The notes beneath the pieces are model-generated. The model saw nothing but the letters and a program-made list of their open reading frames with translations, searched no databases and was not told the origin of the DNA. The position numbers were made by a program, and so were the translations under genes. This document shows positions 41,773-50,082 of a stretch of DNA of 64,000 nucleotides, one piece after another; position 1 is the first letter of the stretch; the number at the start of each line of letters is the position of its first letter. Source of the DNA: CAWIJJ01 sp963836425 (GTDB taxonomy: Bacteria; Acidobacteriota; Terriglobia; Bryobacterales; Bryobacteraceae); contig CAWIJJ010000015.1 of the NCBI GenBank assembly GCA_963836425.1, forward strand, positions 124,001 to 188,000, in the 5' to 3' direction.

Positions 41773-42294
41773 CTACTTGCTCTGCAAATTCTTCAGGGCG
41801 TTCCACCGGTCGTCCACCGGACGGCATTCACAGTCGGTCTCGTTCCGATTCCTGCCGCACACCGGGCATATTCCTTTGCACGTCTCGCTGCAAACCCGCT
41901 GCATGGGCAGCGCCAGCAGCACCTGCTCGCGAAGCATGTCCTCGAGTTCGAGGCCGCCTCGTTCATAAAATCCAATCTCCGCTTCGCCCTCGTCGATCGC
42001 CACCTCTTCTTCCCGCGCAATCGCCGAAGCGGGCCGGTAAAACAGGTCGAAGCCGGCGTCCAGCGGAAATCGGGCGCGGCCAAGACAGCGGTCGCACTGT
42101 GACGTCATCTCCACGGAATAACGCCCCTGGATCCGGACCTCGCCCTCCGCGTGGGCTATCAATTCCGCGGAACCCTGCGCGTGCAGCGGAGAGGCCTGCT
42201 CCAGCTCTTCAGCCGAAAAATCGATCCCACCCGGAGCGAAGGTCTCGTCGAAGCGAACCTTTCGCTGCTCCATCTCTTTGACACTGAGGAACAT
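41773..42294 (-). CDS. yceD: YceD family protein (DUF177)
   Basis: A 173-residue protein of the YceD/DUF177 family, almost always next to rpmF and thought to help 23S rRNA or ribosome maturation. It has the N-terminal block MFLSVKEMEQRKVRFDETF, strands GEVRIQGRYSVEMTSQCDRC and LELEDMLREQVLLALPMQRV. The C-terminal cysteines are CKGICPVCGRNRN and TDCEC, typical of the clade that binds metal. Start at ATG 42294 has AGGTG about 6 bases upstream; a GTG at 42303 is less likely. First gene of yceD-rpmF-plsX. Confidence 0.88.
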   Translation of the reverse strand: MFLSVKEMEQRKVRFDETFAPGGIDFSAEELEQASPLHAQGSAELIAHAEGEVRIQGRYSVEMTSQCDRCLGRARFPLDAGFDLFYRPASAIAREEEVAIDEGEAEIGFYERGGLELEDMLREQVLLALPMQRVCSETCKGICPVCGRNRNETDCECRPVDDRWNALKNLQSK

Positions 42295-42364
42295 AGGACA
42301 CACCTGGATTGTCGGGCAGAACCATCACATTATAGCAGCGCCGGGCGTGGCCGCGCATCCACGT

Positions 42365-43312
42365 TCAGCCTGCCCGCCGCGCCTCGTCGATCTCCACGAT
42401 CTCCTCCGCGGCCAGCCGGTACTCGAGCGCCCCCAACACCCCGCGCGCCTGCTCCGCCGACCGCATTCCCACAATCGCCGCCGTCACCGCCGGGTGCCGC
42501 AAAACCCACGCAATTGCCGTCTCTCCCGCGGACCGGCCGTGCCTCGCCCCGATCCGCCGCATCACCTCCGCCAATTCCAGGTTCCTCGAAAGGTTTGGCT
42601 CCTGGAAAGCCAAAGCCCGCCTCCGGAAATCGTCCTGCGGAAAGGCCGCCACCCGCTCCCGCGTCATACCTCCCGAAAGCAGTCCCGATTTCATGGGCGA
42701 GTACGCGATCACGCCGATGCCGTGCCGCTCGCAATACGGCAGAATCTCCTCTTCGATCTCCGGCGAAACAGCCGAATACGGCGGCTGAAGCGAGGTGACG
42801 GGCGCGATCTTCCGGCAGCGCTCCAGTTGCCCGGCGTTGAAATTGGAAACGCCGATCCACCGTACCTTGCCCTCCTCCCGCAGCCTGGCCAGCTCCGTCC
42901 AGCCCTCCTCGATATCCTCGTCCGGCTCGGGCCAGTGGATCTGGTACAGGTCGATTGCGTCCACGCGCAGCCGCCGCAGGCTGTTCTCGCATTCCCGGCG
43001 CACCGAATCGGCCTTCAAAGACTTGCCGATCTCCCGCTTCTCGTTCCAGACACGTTCGCACTTGGTGAAGACAAACGGCTTACGGCTGCGGCCCTCGAGC
43101 GCCCGGGCGACCACTTCCTCGGAGTGGCCGAGCCCGTACACCGCCGCCGTATCGATCCAGTTCACCCCACCGTCCAGCGCCTCCCGGATCGCCGCCACGG
43201 ACTCGTCATCGTCCTGCGGTCCCCACGCGAAGGCCCAGCCGCCGCCGCCCATCGCCCACGCGCCGACACCCACCGGAGTGAGCTCCATATCACTGTTTCC
43301 AAGCCGTTTCAT
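42365..43312 (-). CDS. Aldo/keto reductase
   Basis: A 315-residue NADPH-dependent oxidoreductase of the AKR (Tas/YhdN-like) group. The catalytic tetrad is visible: Asp in WIDTAAVY, Tyr in AAVYGLGHSEEVV, Lys in KPFVFTKCERV and His in LYQIHWPEPDED. KVRWIGVSNFNAGQLERC and YSPMKSGLLSGG complete the barrel, and VTAAIVGMRSAEQARG is the cofactor-binding end. Substrate unknown. I choose ATG 43312 (MKRLGNSDMELTPVGVGAW). The alternative at 43318 would sit closer to its ribosome binding site. The gene is divergent from the FAD oxidoreductase with only 28 bases between starts. Confidence 0.9.
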   Translation of the reverse strand: MKRLGNSDMELTPVGVGAWAMGGGGWAFAWGPQDDDESVAAIREALDGGVNWIDTAAVYGLGHSEEVVARALEGRSRKPFVFTKCERVWNEKREIGKSLKADSVRRECENSLRRLRVDAIDLYQIHWPEPDEDIEEGWTELARLREEGKVRWIGVSNFNAGQLERCRKIAPVTSLQPPYSAVSPEIEEEILPYCERHGIGVIAYSPMKSGLLSGGMTRERVAAFPQDDFRRRALAFQEPNLSRNLELAEVMRRIGARHGRSAGETAIAWVLRHPAVTAAIVGMRSAEQARGVLGALEYRLAAEEIVEIDEARRAG

Positions 43313-43340
43313 CTGCATCTCTTCTACAATATCCGAGGTT

Positions 43341-44724
43341 GTGCCCACGTCGAAGCAACACGCGGTGGTTATCGGCTCAGGCCCCAACGGCCTGAGCGCG
43401 GCCATCCTGCTGGCCCGCGCCGGCCATTCCGTGGAGGTGCTGGAGCAAGCCGCGCAATTCGGAGGCGGCCTCCGCTCCGCCGAGCTTACCCTGCCCGGCT
43501 TCGTTCACGACGTCTGCTCCGCCATCCACCCCCTGGCCGTCTGCTCGCCCTGTTTTGAGCTGTTTCCCCTGGCCGGCTTCGGTCTGGAATGGGTCCACCC
43601 GGATGCGCCCCTCGCCCATCCCCTGGACGACGGCACCGCCATTCTGCTCGAGCGCTCCCTCGACTCCACCGCCACCAGTCTCAGGCCCGACGGCGAGGCC
43701 TGGCGCGCCCTCTTCGAACCGCTCGCCGCTTCCTGGGACCAGCTCCGCCACGACGTCCTCGCACCCATCCGCATCCCGCGTCACCCGCTGCGCCTCGCCC
43801 GCTTCGGCCTCCACGCCATCCGTTCGGCGCGCGGCCTTGCCGAATCGCGTTTCCGCGGCCCGCGCGCCCGAGCCCTCTTCGCGGGCCTGGCGGCGCATTC
43901 CATCATGCCCCTCGATTCCGCCGCCAGCGCCGCCATCGGCCTGGTCATGGGGGTGGCCGCGCACACCGGTGGCTGGCCTTTTCCCAGGGGCGGCGCGCAG
44001 AAGCTCGCCGGAGCGCTGGCCGGCTACTTCGAATCGCTCGGCGGCGTGATCCGTACCGGCGTCCCCGTTGCCGCCCTCCCGGACGCGCCACTCGTTTTCT
44101 GCGACGTGACCCCACGACAATTCGCGGCGCTTGCGGGAAACCGCCTGCCCGGCGCCTTCCGGCGCTCGCTCGCGCGCTACCGCTACGGCCCCGGGCGTCT
44201 TCAAAATGGACTGGGCGCTCGACGGTCCCATCCCCTGGCGCGCCCGCGAATGTCACCGCGCCGCCACCCTGCATCTGGGAGGCACCTTGGAAGAGATCGC
44301 CGCCTGGGAAGGCAGTTTTCGCGGACGCCCCTTCGTCCTTCTCGCCCAGCACACACCGTTCGACCCCACCCGCGCTCCCGCGGGCAAACACACTGCCTGG
44401 GCCTATTGCCACGTCCCCAACGGCTCCACCCGCGACATGTCCGGCGCCATCGAAGCGCAGGTGGAACGCTTCGCGCCCGGCTTCGCCTCCCGCATCCTCG
44501 CGCGTCACGCCATGGGACCTGCCGGGCTCGAACGGCGCAACCCCAACCTGGTCGGCGGCGACATAGGCGGCGGCGCTCTCACGCTCTCTCAGATTCTTTT
44601 CCGGCCTACTCCGCGCCTTTACCGCACTCCGCTTCCAGGCGTCCTGCTCTGCTCGGCCTCCACTCCGCCAGGCGGCGGCGTCCACGGCATGTGCGGTTAT
44701 CACGCCGTCGCTTCGCTGGGGTAA
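43341..44724 (+). pseudogene. NAD(P)/FAD-dependent oxidoreductase, phytoene-desaturase-like, single frameshift
   Basis: Starts at GTG 43341 (VPTSKQHAVVIGSGPNGLSA) with the FAD-binding GxGxxG and the GHSVEVLEQAAQFGGGLRSA block of the CrtI/PDS-type family. The first frame continues to ARYRYG near 44189. The homology then continues in the +1 frame with PGVFKMDWALDGPIPWRARE and YCHVPNGSTRDM, ending GGGVHGMCGYHAVASLG at 44724. The shift coincides with a CCCC run (44189-44192); one C fewer would give an intact protein of about 460 residues. A sequencing or assembly error is as likely as true inactivation. It precedes the DUF4159 pair by about 40 bases. Confidence 0.8.
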
Positions 44725-44762
44725 TGCAGGCCGCGTGCTATCCTCAAGCCAAGGCACCTCGG

Positions 44763-45614
44763 ATGCGCTGGGTAAAATTTGGATTCTGTGCGGCAGCACT
44801 TTTCTGCCTGCCGCTCCTGCTCGCCTGGCAGAATTTTCAGAAGCCCTGGCGCGAGTATCCCGCCTTCGAATACAACACCTTCCCCATCCCGCCCGACTAC
44901 CAGGAAAAAACGGAATTCGTTTTCGCGCGTCTGATGTATCCGAATGTGCAGTCCGGTTTCGGCCGTCGCCGCGGAGGAGGCTACGGGGCCGACTGGCGCC
45001 AGGGCTACACACACTGGACCATGGACTACCCGCGCTCCGACCGTCACCTGATGCTTGCCCTGCGGCGCCTTACCCGCATTCACGCCCGCTCCGTCGAGCA
45101 GGCCATCAATGTGGAGGACGGCGATCATTACGACTGGCCCTGGCTCTACGCCGTCGAAGTCGGCCACTGGGACCTCACCGACCAGCAGGTCGCCGCGCTG
45201 CGCGAATACCTCCTCCGCGGCGGATTTCTCATGGTGGACGATTTTCACGGCGACTACGAATGGGAGACCTTCGCACGCGGTATGAAACGGATTTTCCCGG
45301 ACCGCGATATCGTGGAGCTGCCCAACTCCGACCAGATCTTCCACTTGGTCTACGACCTGGACGATCGCTACCAGGTGCCCGGCGCCCAGATCCTCTATTC
45401 CGGCCGTCCCTGCGAGCAGTGCGAAGACGGCGGCGCGGTGGAACACTGGCGAGGCGTCTACGATGACAAGGGCCGCGTCATGGTTGCCATATGCTTCAAT
45501 ATGGACTTGGGCGACTCCTGGGAGCACGCCGATGATCCCGAGTACCCGCAGAAGTACTCGGCCCTGGGCATACGCATCGCCGTAAACTACATCGCTTACG
45601 CGATGACACACTGA
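44763..45614 (+). CDS. DUF4159 domain exported protein (first of tandem pair)
   Basis: A 283-residue protein with an N-terminal signal or membrane anchor (CAAALFCLPLLLAW). The DUF4159 domain follows: KTEFVFARLMYP, WTMDYPRSDRHLMLALRRLT, DWPWLYAVEVGHWDLTDQQ, LREYLLRGGFLMVDDFHG and GRVMVAICFNMDLGDSWEHA. The domain is distantly related to class I glutamine-amidotransferase-like folds and is linked to Gram-negative envelope or gliding proteins, but no activity is known. It is coupled to its paralogue by a TGATG overlap at 45612-45616. A CEQC motif occurs only in this copy. ATG 44763 precedes the hydrophobic segment. Confidence 0.82.
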   Translation: MRWVKFGFCAAALFCLPLLLAWQNFQKPWREYPAFEYNTFPIPPDYQEKTEFVFARLMYPNVQSGFGRRRGGGYGADWRQGYTHWTMDYPRSDRHLMLALRRLTRIHARSVEQAINVEDGDHYDWPWLYAVEVGHWDLTDQQVAALREYLLRGGFLMVDDFHGDYEWETFARGMKRIFPDRDIVELPNSDQIFHLVYDLDDRYQVPGAQILYSGRPCEQCEDGGAVEHWRGVYDDKGRVMVAICFNMDLGDSWEHADDPEYPQKYSALGIRIAVNYIAYAMTH

Positions 45615-46426
45615 TGCGCCGCGCGTTACTCGTTTTTTCCGCGGGGTTAGCGCTGCTGAGCGTTGTTGTCGCTTTTCAGCGCCCCTTCCGGGAATTCCAG
45701 CCCGTGGAGTATTACAGCGTCCCGCGTCCCCCGGACTGGAACGAAAAGACGGAGTTCGTCTTTGCCCGCCTCATGTATCCCTGGAACGGCTGGGGCATCC
45801 GCTATGGCGACGACTGGCGCGAAGGCGCATCCCACTGGGCCATCGACTACCCGCGTTCCGACCGCCACGTCGCCGTCGCCATCCGGCGGCTCACCCGCCT
45901 CCACGTGCGCTCCGTCGAGCAGCCCGTCAATCTCGATGAGGGCGACCAGTACGACTGGCCCTGGCTCTACGGCGTCGAGGTCGGGCATTGGGACTTGACC
46001 GACCAGCAGGCGCGCGCCTTGCGCGAGTACCTCCTGCGCGGCGGCTTCTTCATGGTCGACGATTTCCATGGCCAGCAGGAATGGGAGTTCTTCATGGACG
46101 GGATGAAGAAAGTGTTTCCCGACCGGCCCGTGGTCGATATTCCCGACGACGATCCCATCTTCCACGTGATCTTCGATCTCGATAACCGCTTTCAGGTGCC
46201 CGGCGCACAATATCTGTACTCCGGCCGTGAGTACGAAAAGGGCGGCGTCGGCGCCAAGTGGCGCGCCATCTACGATGATTACGGCCGCATCATGGTGGCC
46301 ATCTGCTTCAACGTGGACCTCGGCGATTCGTGGGAATGGGCCGACCGGCCGCAATATCCCGCCCGCTTTTCCGACATGGGCCTGCGCATCGCCGTCAACT
46401 ACATTGCCTACGCGTTCACACACTGA
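45614..46426 (+). CDS. DUF4159 domain exported protein (second of tandem pair)
   Basis: A 270-residue paralogue of the gene just upstream, alike along the whole length: KTEFVFARLMYPW, HWAIDYPRSDRHVAVAIRRL, YDWPWLYGVEVGHWDLTDQQ, LREYLLRGGFFMVDDFHG, MVAICFNVDLGDSWEWADRP and a shared RIAVNYIAYA end. The first 20 residues form a signal or anchor (LLVFSAGLALLSVVVAF). Start ATG 45614 shares a base with the upstream stop. The pair clearly arose by tandem duplication. Differences cluster in the FPIPPDYQ/PRPPDWN loop and the CEQC segment missing here. Confidence 0.82.
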   Translation: MRRALLVFSAGLALLSVVVAFQRPFREFQPVEYYSVPRPPDWNEKTEFVFARLMYPWNGWGIRYGDDWREGASHWAIDYPRSDRHVAVAIRRLTRLHVRSVEQPVNLDEGDQYDWPWLYGVEVGHWDLTDQQARALREYLLRGGFFMVDDFHGQQEWEFFMDGMKKVFPDRPVVDIPDDDPIFHVIFDLDNRFQVPGAQYLYSGREYEKGGVGAKWRAIYDDYGRIMVAICFNVDLGDSWEWADRPQYPARFSDMGLRIAVNYIAYAFTH

Positions 46427-46476
46427 AGATTTGTGATACGATCTACCAAAGTTTTTTTGTTCCACAGGAAACGCGT

Positions 46477-47097
46477 GTGCAAAAGGTTTTGCTCTTCACT
46501 GCGTTTGGGATTCTTCTGCGGACAGTGCCGGCCGCAAGCCAGCCGCCGGCGCCGGTAGCCATCTTCATGCGCTTCGACGCGGTGCCCGGCCCGGCCGCCA
46601 TCGCCAGCATGAAACAGGAAGTGGAGAAACTGCTTCGTCCGGCCCGCCTGGCGATCGCCTGGCAAATGGAAAGCGAGAACCGCGGGAATCTGTCTTTCGC
46701 CGGCCTTGCCGTCCTCCGCTTCAAGGGAAACTGCCGCGCCGAAGGCTGGCGGCGCGTCGTGAGCGACCTGGCCATCCCGGGCGAGAGCACTCCGCTGGGG
46801 ATGACCCGCGTTTCCGCCGGCCGCGTCCTGCCCTACAGCGAGATCGAGTGCGATGAAGTGCGGCAGGCGCTCGCATACCTGCCCGCCGGCAGCCACGACA
46901 TCCAGCAGGCGCTGGGCCTGGCCCTCGGGCGCGTGGTGGCCCACGAACTCTACCACGTGTTCGCCCACACCACCGGACATGCGCGCGCCGGGCTCGCCCG
47001 CGCCGCCGAATCCCTCCAGGACCTGGTCTCTACTCGTGAAACCGGATTCCGCGCGGAGGATGCGCAGGCCATCCGAAACGGCCTGCGGCTTCCATAG
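46477..47097 (+). CDS. Small exported HExxH zinc-metalloprotease-like protein
   Basis: A 206-residue protein from GTG 46477, which has ACAGGAA 6 bases upstream. The N-terminus (VQKVLLFTAFGILLRTVPAA) is a signal peptide. Near residue 165 lies GRVVAHELYHVFAHTTGHAR, an HExxH zinc-binding motif, followed by a further histidine and a helix. The rest (EVEKLLRPARLAIAWQMESE, LAVLRFKGNCRAEGW) is a compact domain not assigned to a family. A periplasmic protease role is plausible but the catalytic triad beyond HExxH cannot be completed. It follows the DUF4159 pair by 50 bases. Confidence 0.72.
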   Translation: MQKVLLFTAFGILLRTVPAASQPPAPVAIFMRFDAVPGPAAIASMKQEVEKLLRPARLAIAWQMESENRGNLSFAGLAVLRFKGNCRAEGWRRVVSDLAIPGESTPLGMTRVSAGRVLPYSEIECDEVRQALAYLPAGSHDIQQALGLALGRVVAHELYHVFAHTTGHARAGLARAAESLQDLVSTRETGFRAEDAQAIRNGLRLP

Positions 47098-47105
47098 TTG
47101 CCGCG

Positions 47106-47654
47106 CTAACGCTGGCTCGCCTCGCCGGCGGCAACCTTTTGATTGAAATCCGCGGAGCGATTGCGCGGGATGCTGAGCGATCGCCAGCCTTCACCCGAAA
47201 AGTGTTTGGCCAGCAAGACGATTTGTCCCACGTGGTAAGCGTAATGCCCCACCTGTCGGTGGATCGCCTGCGTCACCGAATGCGCCTCTCCGCGGATGAA
47301 GACTGTGCGGCTGAGATCGGCGTCGCTTAGCGGTTCGAGCGCGCCGAACACGAGTCCCCATCCCTCGTTCCACAGCGCAAGCAGCGCCTCCCGGGTCGCC
47401 GGCGGCTCCACGAATTCGGTATCGCGCCGGCGATCCGCCTTTTCGCCGTCCGAATTCAGAAAGTCGGTCCAGCGCGAGCGCATGTTGCCGGCCATGTGTT
47501 TCACGATCTGCGCAATCGAGTTCATTTCCGGATCGAGCACCGCAGACAGTTGCTCGTCGGAAACCTGTTCGATGGCGCGCTCGCCAAGATTCTTGTACTG
47601 GCGGAAAATAGCCAGCGAGTCGGTGAGGCAGGATTGGGTGAATTCGAGTGCCAT
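47106..47654 (-). CDS. DinB/YfiT-like (DUF1572) protein
   Basis: A 182-residue four-helix-bundle protein of the DinB superfamily: FRQYKNLGERAIEQVSDEQL, IAQIVKHMAGNMRSRWTDFL, ALLALWNEGWGLVFGALEPL and RQVGHYAYHVGQIVLLAKHF. The three histidines expected for metal binding (IVKHM, GHYAYH) are present. Relatives are thiol-dependent transferases or DNA-damage-inducible proteins; the reaction here is unknown. It is the last gene of a co-directional HTH-VOC-DinB set with 4 bases to its upstream neighbour. Confidence 0.87.
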   Translation of the reverse strand: MALEFTQSCLTDSLAIFRQYKNLGERAIEQVSDEQLSAVLDPEMNSIAQIVKHMAGNMRSRWTDFLNSDGEKADRRRDTEFVEPPATREALLALWNEGWGLVFGALEPLSDADLSRTVFIRGEAHSVTQAIHRQVGHYAYHVGQIVLLAKHFSGEGWRSLSIPRNRSADFNQKVAAGEASQR

Positions 47655-47658
47655 GCCT

Positions 47659-48015
47659 CTATTTTCGCTTGCGCCAGACGGCGAAGGACATGCCCTGCGG
47701 GTCGTGCAGGACCGCGATCTCGTCGCCCTCCGGAAGAGTCACCGGCGCGATCAGCACCTTACCGCCAAGCTCCTGCGCCCGCGCCACAGCCGCTGGAACA
47801 TCGTCCACGGCCATGAAGAGCTGGACGAAATCGGGTGCCTGCGGCGGCGCCGGCCAGATGCCGCCTCCGATGCCCTCCGCCGACCCGGTGTCGATGCGGC
47901 GGTATCCCATCGGATTCGCCGCATCCACCGTCCAGTGGAAGAGGTCGCAATAGAAGCGGGCCGTTGCGTCTGGATTCTTCGACATCATCTGAAACTGCAC
48001 GACGGCATTTCCCAT
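47659..48015 (-). CDS. VOC family (glyoxalase-like) protein
   Basis: A 118-residue single VOC domain with the vicinal-oxygen-chelate fold: MGNAVVQFQMMSKNPDATAR, FYCDLFHWTVDAANPMGYRR, APDFVQLFMAVDDVPAAVAR and AVLHDPQGMSFAVWRK. It resembles the COG3324-type lyases or resistance proteins. It may bind a metal and a small substrate, but no substrate is known. It starts at ATG 48015, with the upstream HTH stop 3 bases away, and is part of the HTH-VOC-DinB transcript. Confidence 0.87.
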   Translation of the reverse strand: MGNAVVQFQMMSKNPDATARFYCDLFHWTVDAANPMGYRRIDTGSAEGIGGGIWPAPPQAPDFVQLFMAVDDVPAAVARAQELGGKVLIAPVTLPEGDEIAVLHDPQGMSFAVWRKRK

Positions 48016-48018
48016 GAT

Positions 48019-48564
48019 CTACTCCTTGGATTTTTCGCGGACGCGAGCGAGCGCGATTTTTCGAAATTGGCGTTCCGTAAGCGTCGGGACCCCGGTGAGG
48101 TCGGTCCACCGGCCGGATGAATCGGAGGCGAGCAGGCCGAGCCGGAGCAGACGGCTGAGAGCGATATTGACCTGATCTACCGTGAGCCCGGCCTGTGCCG
48201 CGATCGAGCGGCAGTCGGGCTGAAACCCGGGCGTGCGGGACAGGCGGACGATTTCCCAGTGGGCCGGTTCGCGAACTATGGCGAGCGCTTCGGCGGTCCA
48301 GTGGCGGAGCTGGTGCTGCCGCCGGGCGGTGGGCTCGTCGGGCACATGGCCGGCCGCGATATAAAGCGCGGCCTCTTCGGCCGTCATGCCGAGTTTCCTG
48401 GCCCACGCGCGAATGCTGGCCTGCGGTGCTTTGCGGTCGCCGCGCAATATCTGTCCCAGTGAGGAGTGGTCCGTGCCCAGGAACGCAGCGAATGCGCGCA
48501 GCGAATACCGTTGGTTTTTGGCGCGCCGCGCGGCGAATTCCTCTTCGAGTCGCTCCCGGAACAT
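48019..48564 (-). CDS. Helix-turn-helix regulator, TIGR02147-like
   Basis: A 181-residue DNA-binding protein. The N-terminus (FRERLEEEFAARRAKNQRYS, LRAFAAFLGTDHSSLGQILR) is an HTH; the middle (RAWARKLGMTAEEAALYIAA) and C-terminal parts (HWTAEALAIVREPAHWEIVR, IAAQAGLTVDQVNIALSRLL) form a second winged-helix-like region. This resembles the TIGR02147 family. I start at ATG 48564; the longer frame upstream has no family similarity. It precedes the VOC and DinB genes and probably regulates them or itself. Confidence 0.8.
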   Translation of the reverse strand: MFRERLEEEFAARRAKNQRYSLRAFAAFLGTDHSSLGQILRGDRKAPQASIRAWARKLGMTAEEAALYIAAGHVPDEPTARRQHQLRHWTAEALAIVREPAHWEIVRLSRTPGFQPDCRSIAAQAGLTVDQVNIALSRLLRLGLLASDSSGRWTDLTGVPTLTERQFRKIALARVREKSKE

Positions 48565-48679
48565 CTTCCCAATCCTAAAGGCAGTGGCGATGCGGCTGAC
48601 AATCGGCCGCGCATCGGGAGCGGGGCAGGAGATTGCCCCGGTTTGAAACTTCCCCCGCCTGCACGGTGTCTTACCAGCC

Positions 48680-49075
48680 GTGCCTCTGATTCGCTGGTGG
48701 ATCATTCTGATGTGCGGCGCGTCCGCGCTGAGCCAAACGGCGGACTATCCGCTCACCGGCGAAAACGCGCTGCACCTCTCCCGTCCGGGAAGGCAGCTCA
48801 ACAAAGAGGACGTGACCTGCGGCCGTTACCTCTGGAAATCGGAGAAACTGCCCAAGGTGGGGCCGGTGGTGATTTATTACTTCTTCGGCAGCCAGGAGTA
48901 CGGCAAGGGTAAGTTGGGCATCTACCGGCCGGGCCAGTTCGTCCTGGTTATCAACAATGCCAAGGATCCGCCCACCGCGCAGGTGATCCTGGACAGCCAG
49001 GGAAAGTTTCAGTCGGTTCGCTTGCAGTTGACCCAAGCCGAATACGAGGCCGCCAGGAGTTGCTTCGCGCTGTAA
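48680..49075 (+). CDS. Small exported protein of unknown function
   Basis: A 131-residue protein. From GTG 48680 the N-terminus (PLIRWWIILMCGASALSQT) is a signal peptide; ATG 48710 would remove most of it. The mature part is polar with a beta-rich core (PVVIYYFFGSQEYGKGKLGI, QFVLVINNAKD) and two cysteines (VTCGRY, ARSCFAL) that may form a disulfide. It is divergent from the HTH gene (about 115 bases) and 25 bases before the PH-like gene. No family recognised. Confidence 0.62.
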   Translation: MPLIRWWIILMCGASALSQTADYPLTGENALHLSRPGRQLNKEDVTCGRYLWKSEKLPKVGPVVIYYFFGSQEYGKGKLGIYRPGQFVLVINNAKDPPTAQVILDSQGKFQSVRLQLTQAEYEAARSCFAL

Positions 49076-49100
49076 CGCGCCGAATTACAATGTTCTCGGC

Positions 49101-50042
49101 ATGGCAGTTGCGGATACGAGCTTGGAATTCAGCGCTTCCTACGATCGGACATCGAAGATCCTCACGGCCGTCTTTGCCATCGTGCCGGCGATCGCATTCG
49201 CGGCTACGGGTGTTTTGTGGATTCTTGTTGCAGCCGGGCTGCTCTTGCTGTTGTGTTACGCCTTTTCTCCGCGGCGCTACGAGGTGCTTCCCGGCGAGTT
49301 GCGGATTCGCCGCCTTGCCGGCGCGGTGACCATTCCCCGCAGCGCCGTCAGAGCGGCACGCAAGGCACGCGGCGACGACATGAGCGGCGCCATCCGGCTC
49401 GGGGGCAACGGCGGCCTGTTCGGTTATTACGGTTTTTTTCGCACCTCGGGCCTGGGCATGTGCCGCTGGTATGTTACCAATCGCCGCAACGCCGTCGTGG
49501 TGTTCACCGATTCCAAAACGCTGGTAGTGAGTCCCGATGACCCCGAGCTGTTTCTCGACGCCCTCGCCGCTCCCGGCACAGTGGAGGGCGAACGGCCCGC
49601 TCCCGTCTCCCGGCGCGCGCGCAGAGCCATCTTTCTGGGCGTGGCTGCCCTGGCGCTTCTGTGCGGCGGACTGGTGGCCCTGGCAATCTTCTACGCGCCG
49701 GGGCCTCCCGACTACACCTTGAGCCGCGACTCGCTTCGCATCGACGACCGCTTCTACCCGGTGACGGTCCCGGCCAACTCGGTGGATCTGCCGGCAGTGA
49801 GAGTCGTGGACGTTTCGAGCGATCCGGCTTGGCGTCCCGTCTCGCGTACCAACGGTTTCGCCAATGCGCACTACCAATCCGGCTGGTTCCGCGTGCAGGG
49901 CGGCCCCAAAGTGCGCCTCTACCGCGCCGGAGGAACCCGGCTGGTTCTGCTTCCGCGAACCGGGGGCGCGGAACCGGTTCTGCTCCAGGTGGACAACCCT
50001 CAAGACTTCATCGACCGCCTGCGCCAGATGTGGTCCCGTTAG
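49101..50042 (+). CDS. Membrane protein with PH-like domain
   Basis: A 313-residue protein. Two N-terminal membrane helices (about residues 20-52: ILTAVFAIVPAIAFAATGVL, then LVAAGLLLLLCYAF) precede a bacterial PH-like beta domain (about 55-150: RRYEVLPGELRIRRLAGAVT, IPRSAVRAARKARGDD, GMCRWYVTNRRNAVVVFT). A third helix (about 172-195) follows, then a periplasmic beta region. The GFFRTSGLGMCRWYVTN pattern is typical of the bPH family found in other phyla, usually with two membrane helices. The role is unknown. Confidence 0.78.
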   Translation: MAVADTSLEFSASYDRTSKILTAVFAIVPAIAFAATGVLWILVAAGLLLLLCYAFSPRRYEVLPGELRIRRLAGAVTIPRSAVRAARKARGDDMSGAIRLGGNGGLFGYYGFFRTSGLGMCRWYVTNRRNAVVVFTDSKTLVVSPDDPELFLDALAAPGTVEGERPAPVSRRARRAIFLGVAALALLCGGLVALAIFYAPGPPDYTLSRDSLRIDDRFYPVTVPANSVDLPAVRVVDVSSDPAWRPVSRTNGFANAHYQSGWFRVQGGPKVRLYRAGGTRLVLLPRTGGAEPVLLQVDNPQDFIDRLRQMWSR

Positions 50043-50082
50043 TTGGAGGATCTGTGCTACCGTGCCCCTTCAAGGAAAAGGC

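Noticed and set aside
42795..45614. A 939-residue open frame covering the aldo/keto reductase (antisense), FAD oxidoreductase and DUF4159 gene
   Set aside because: The frame is open by chance in GC-rich DNA. Its first part is antisense to the reductase and the middle part after 44190 is a shadow of the other frame of the oxidoreductase.
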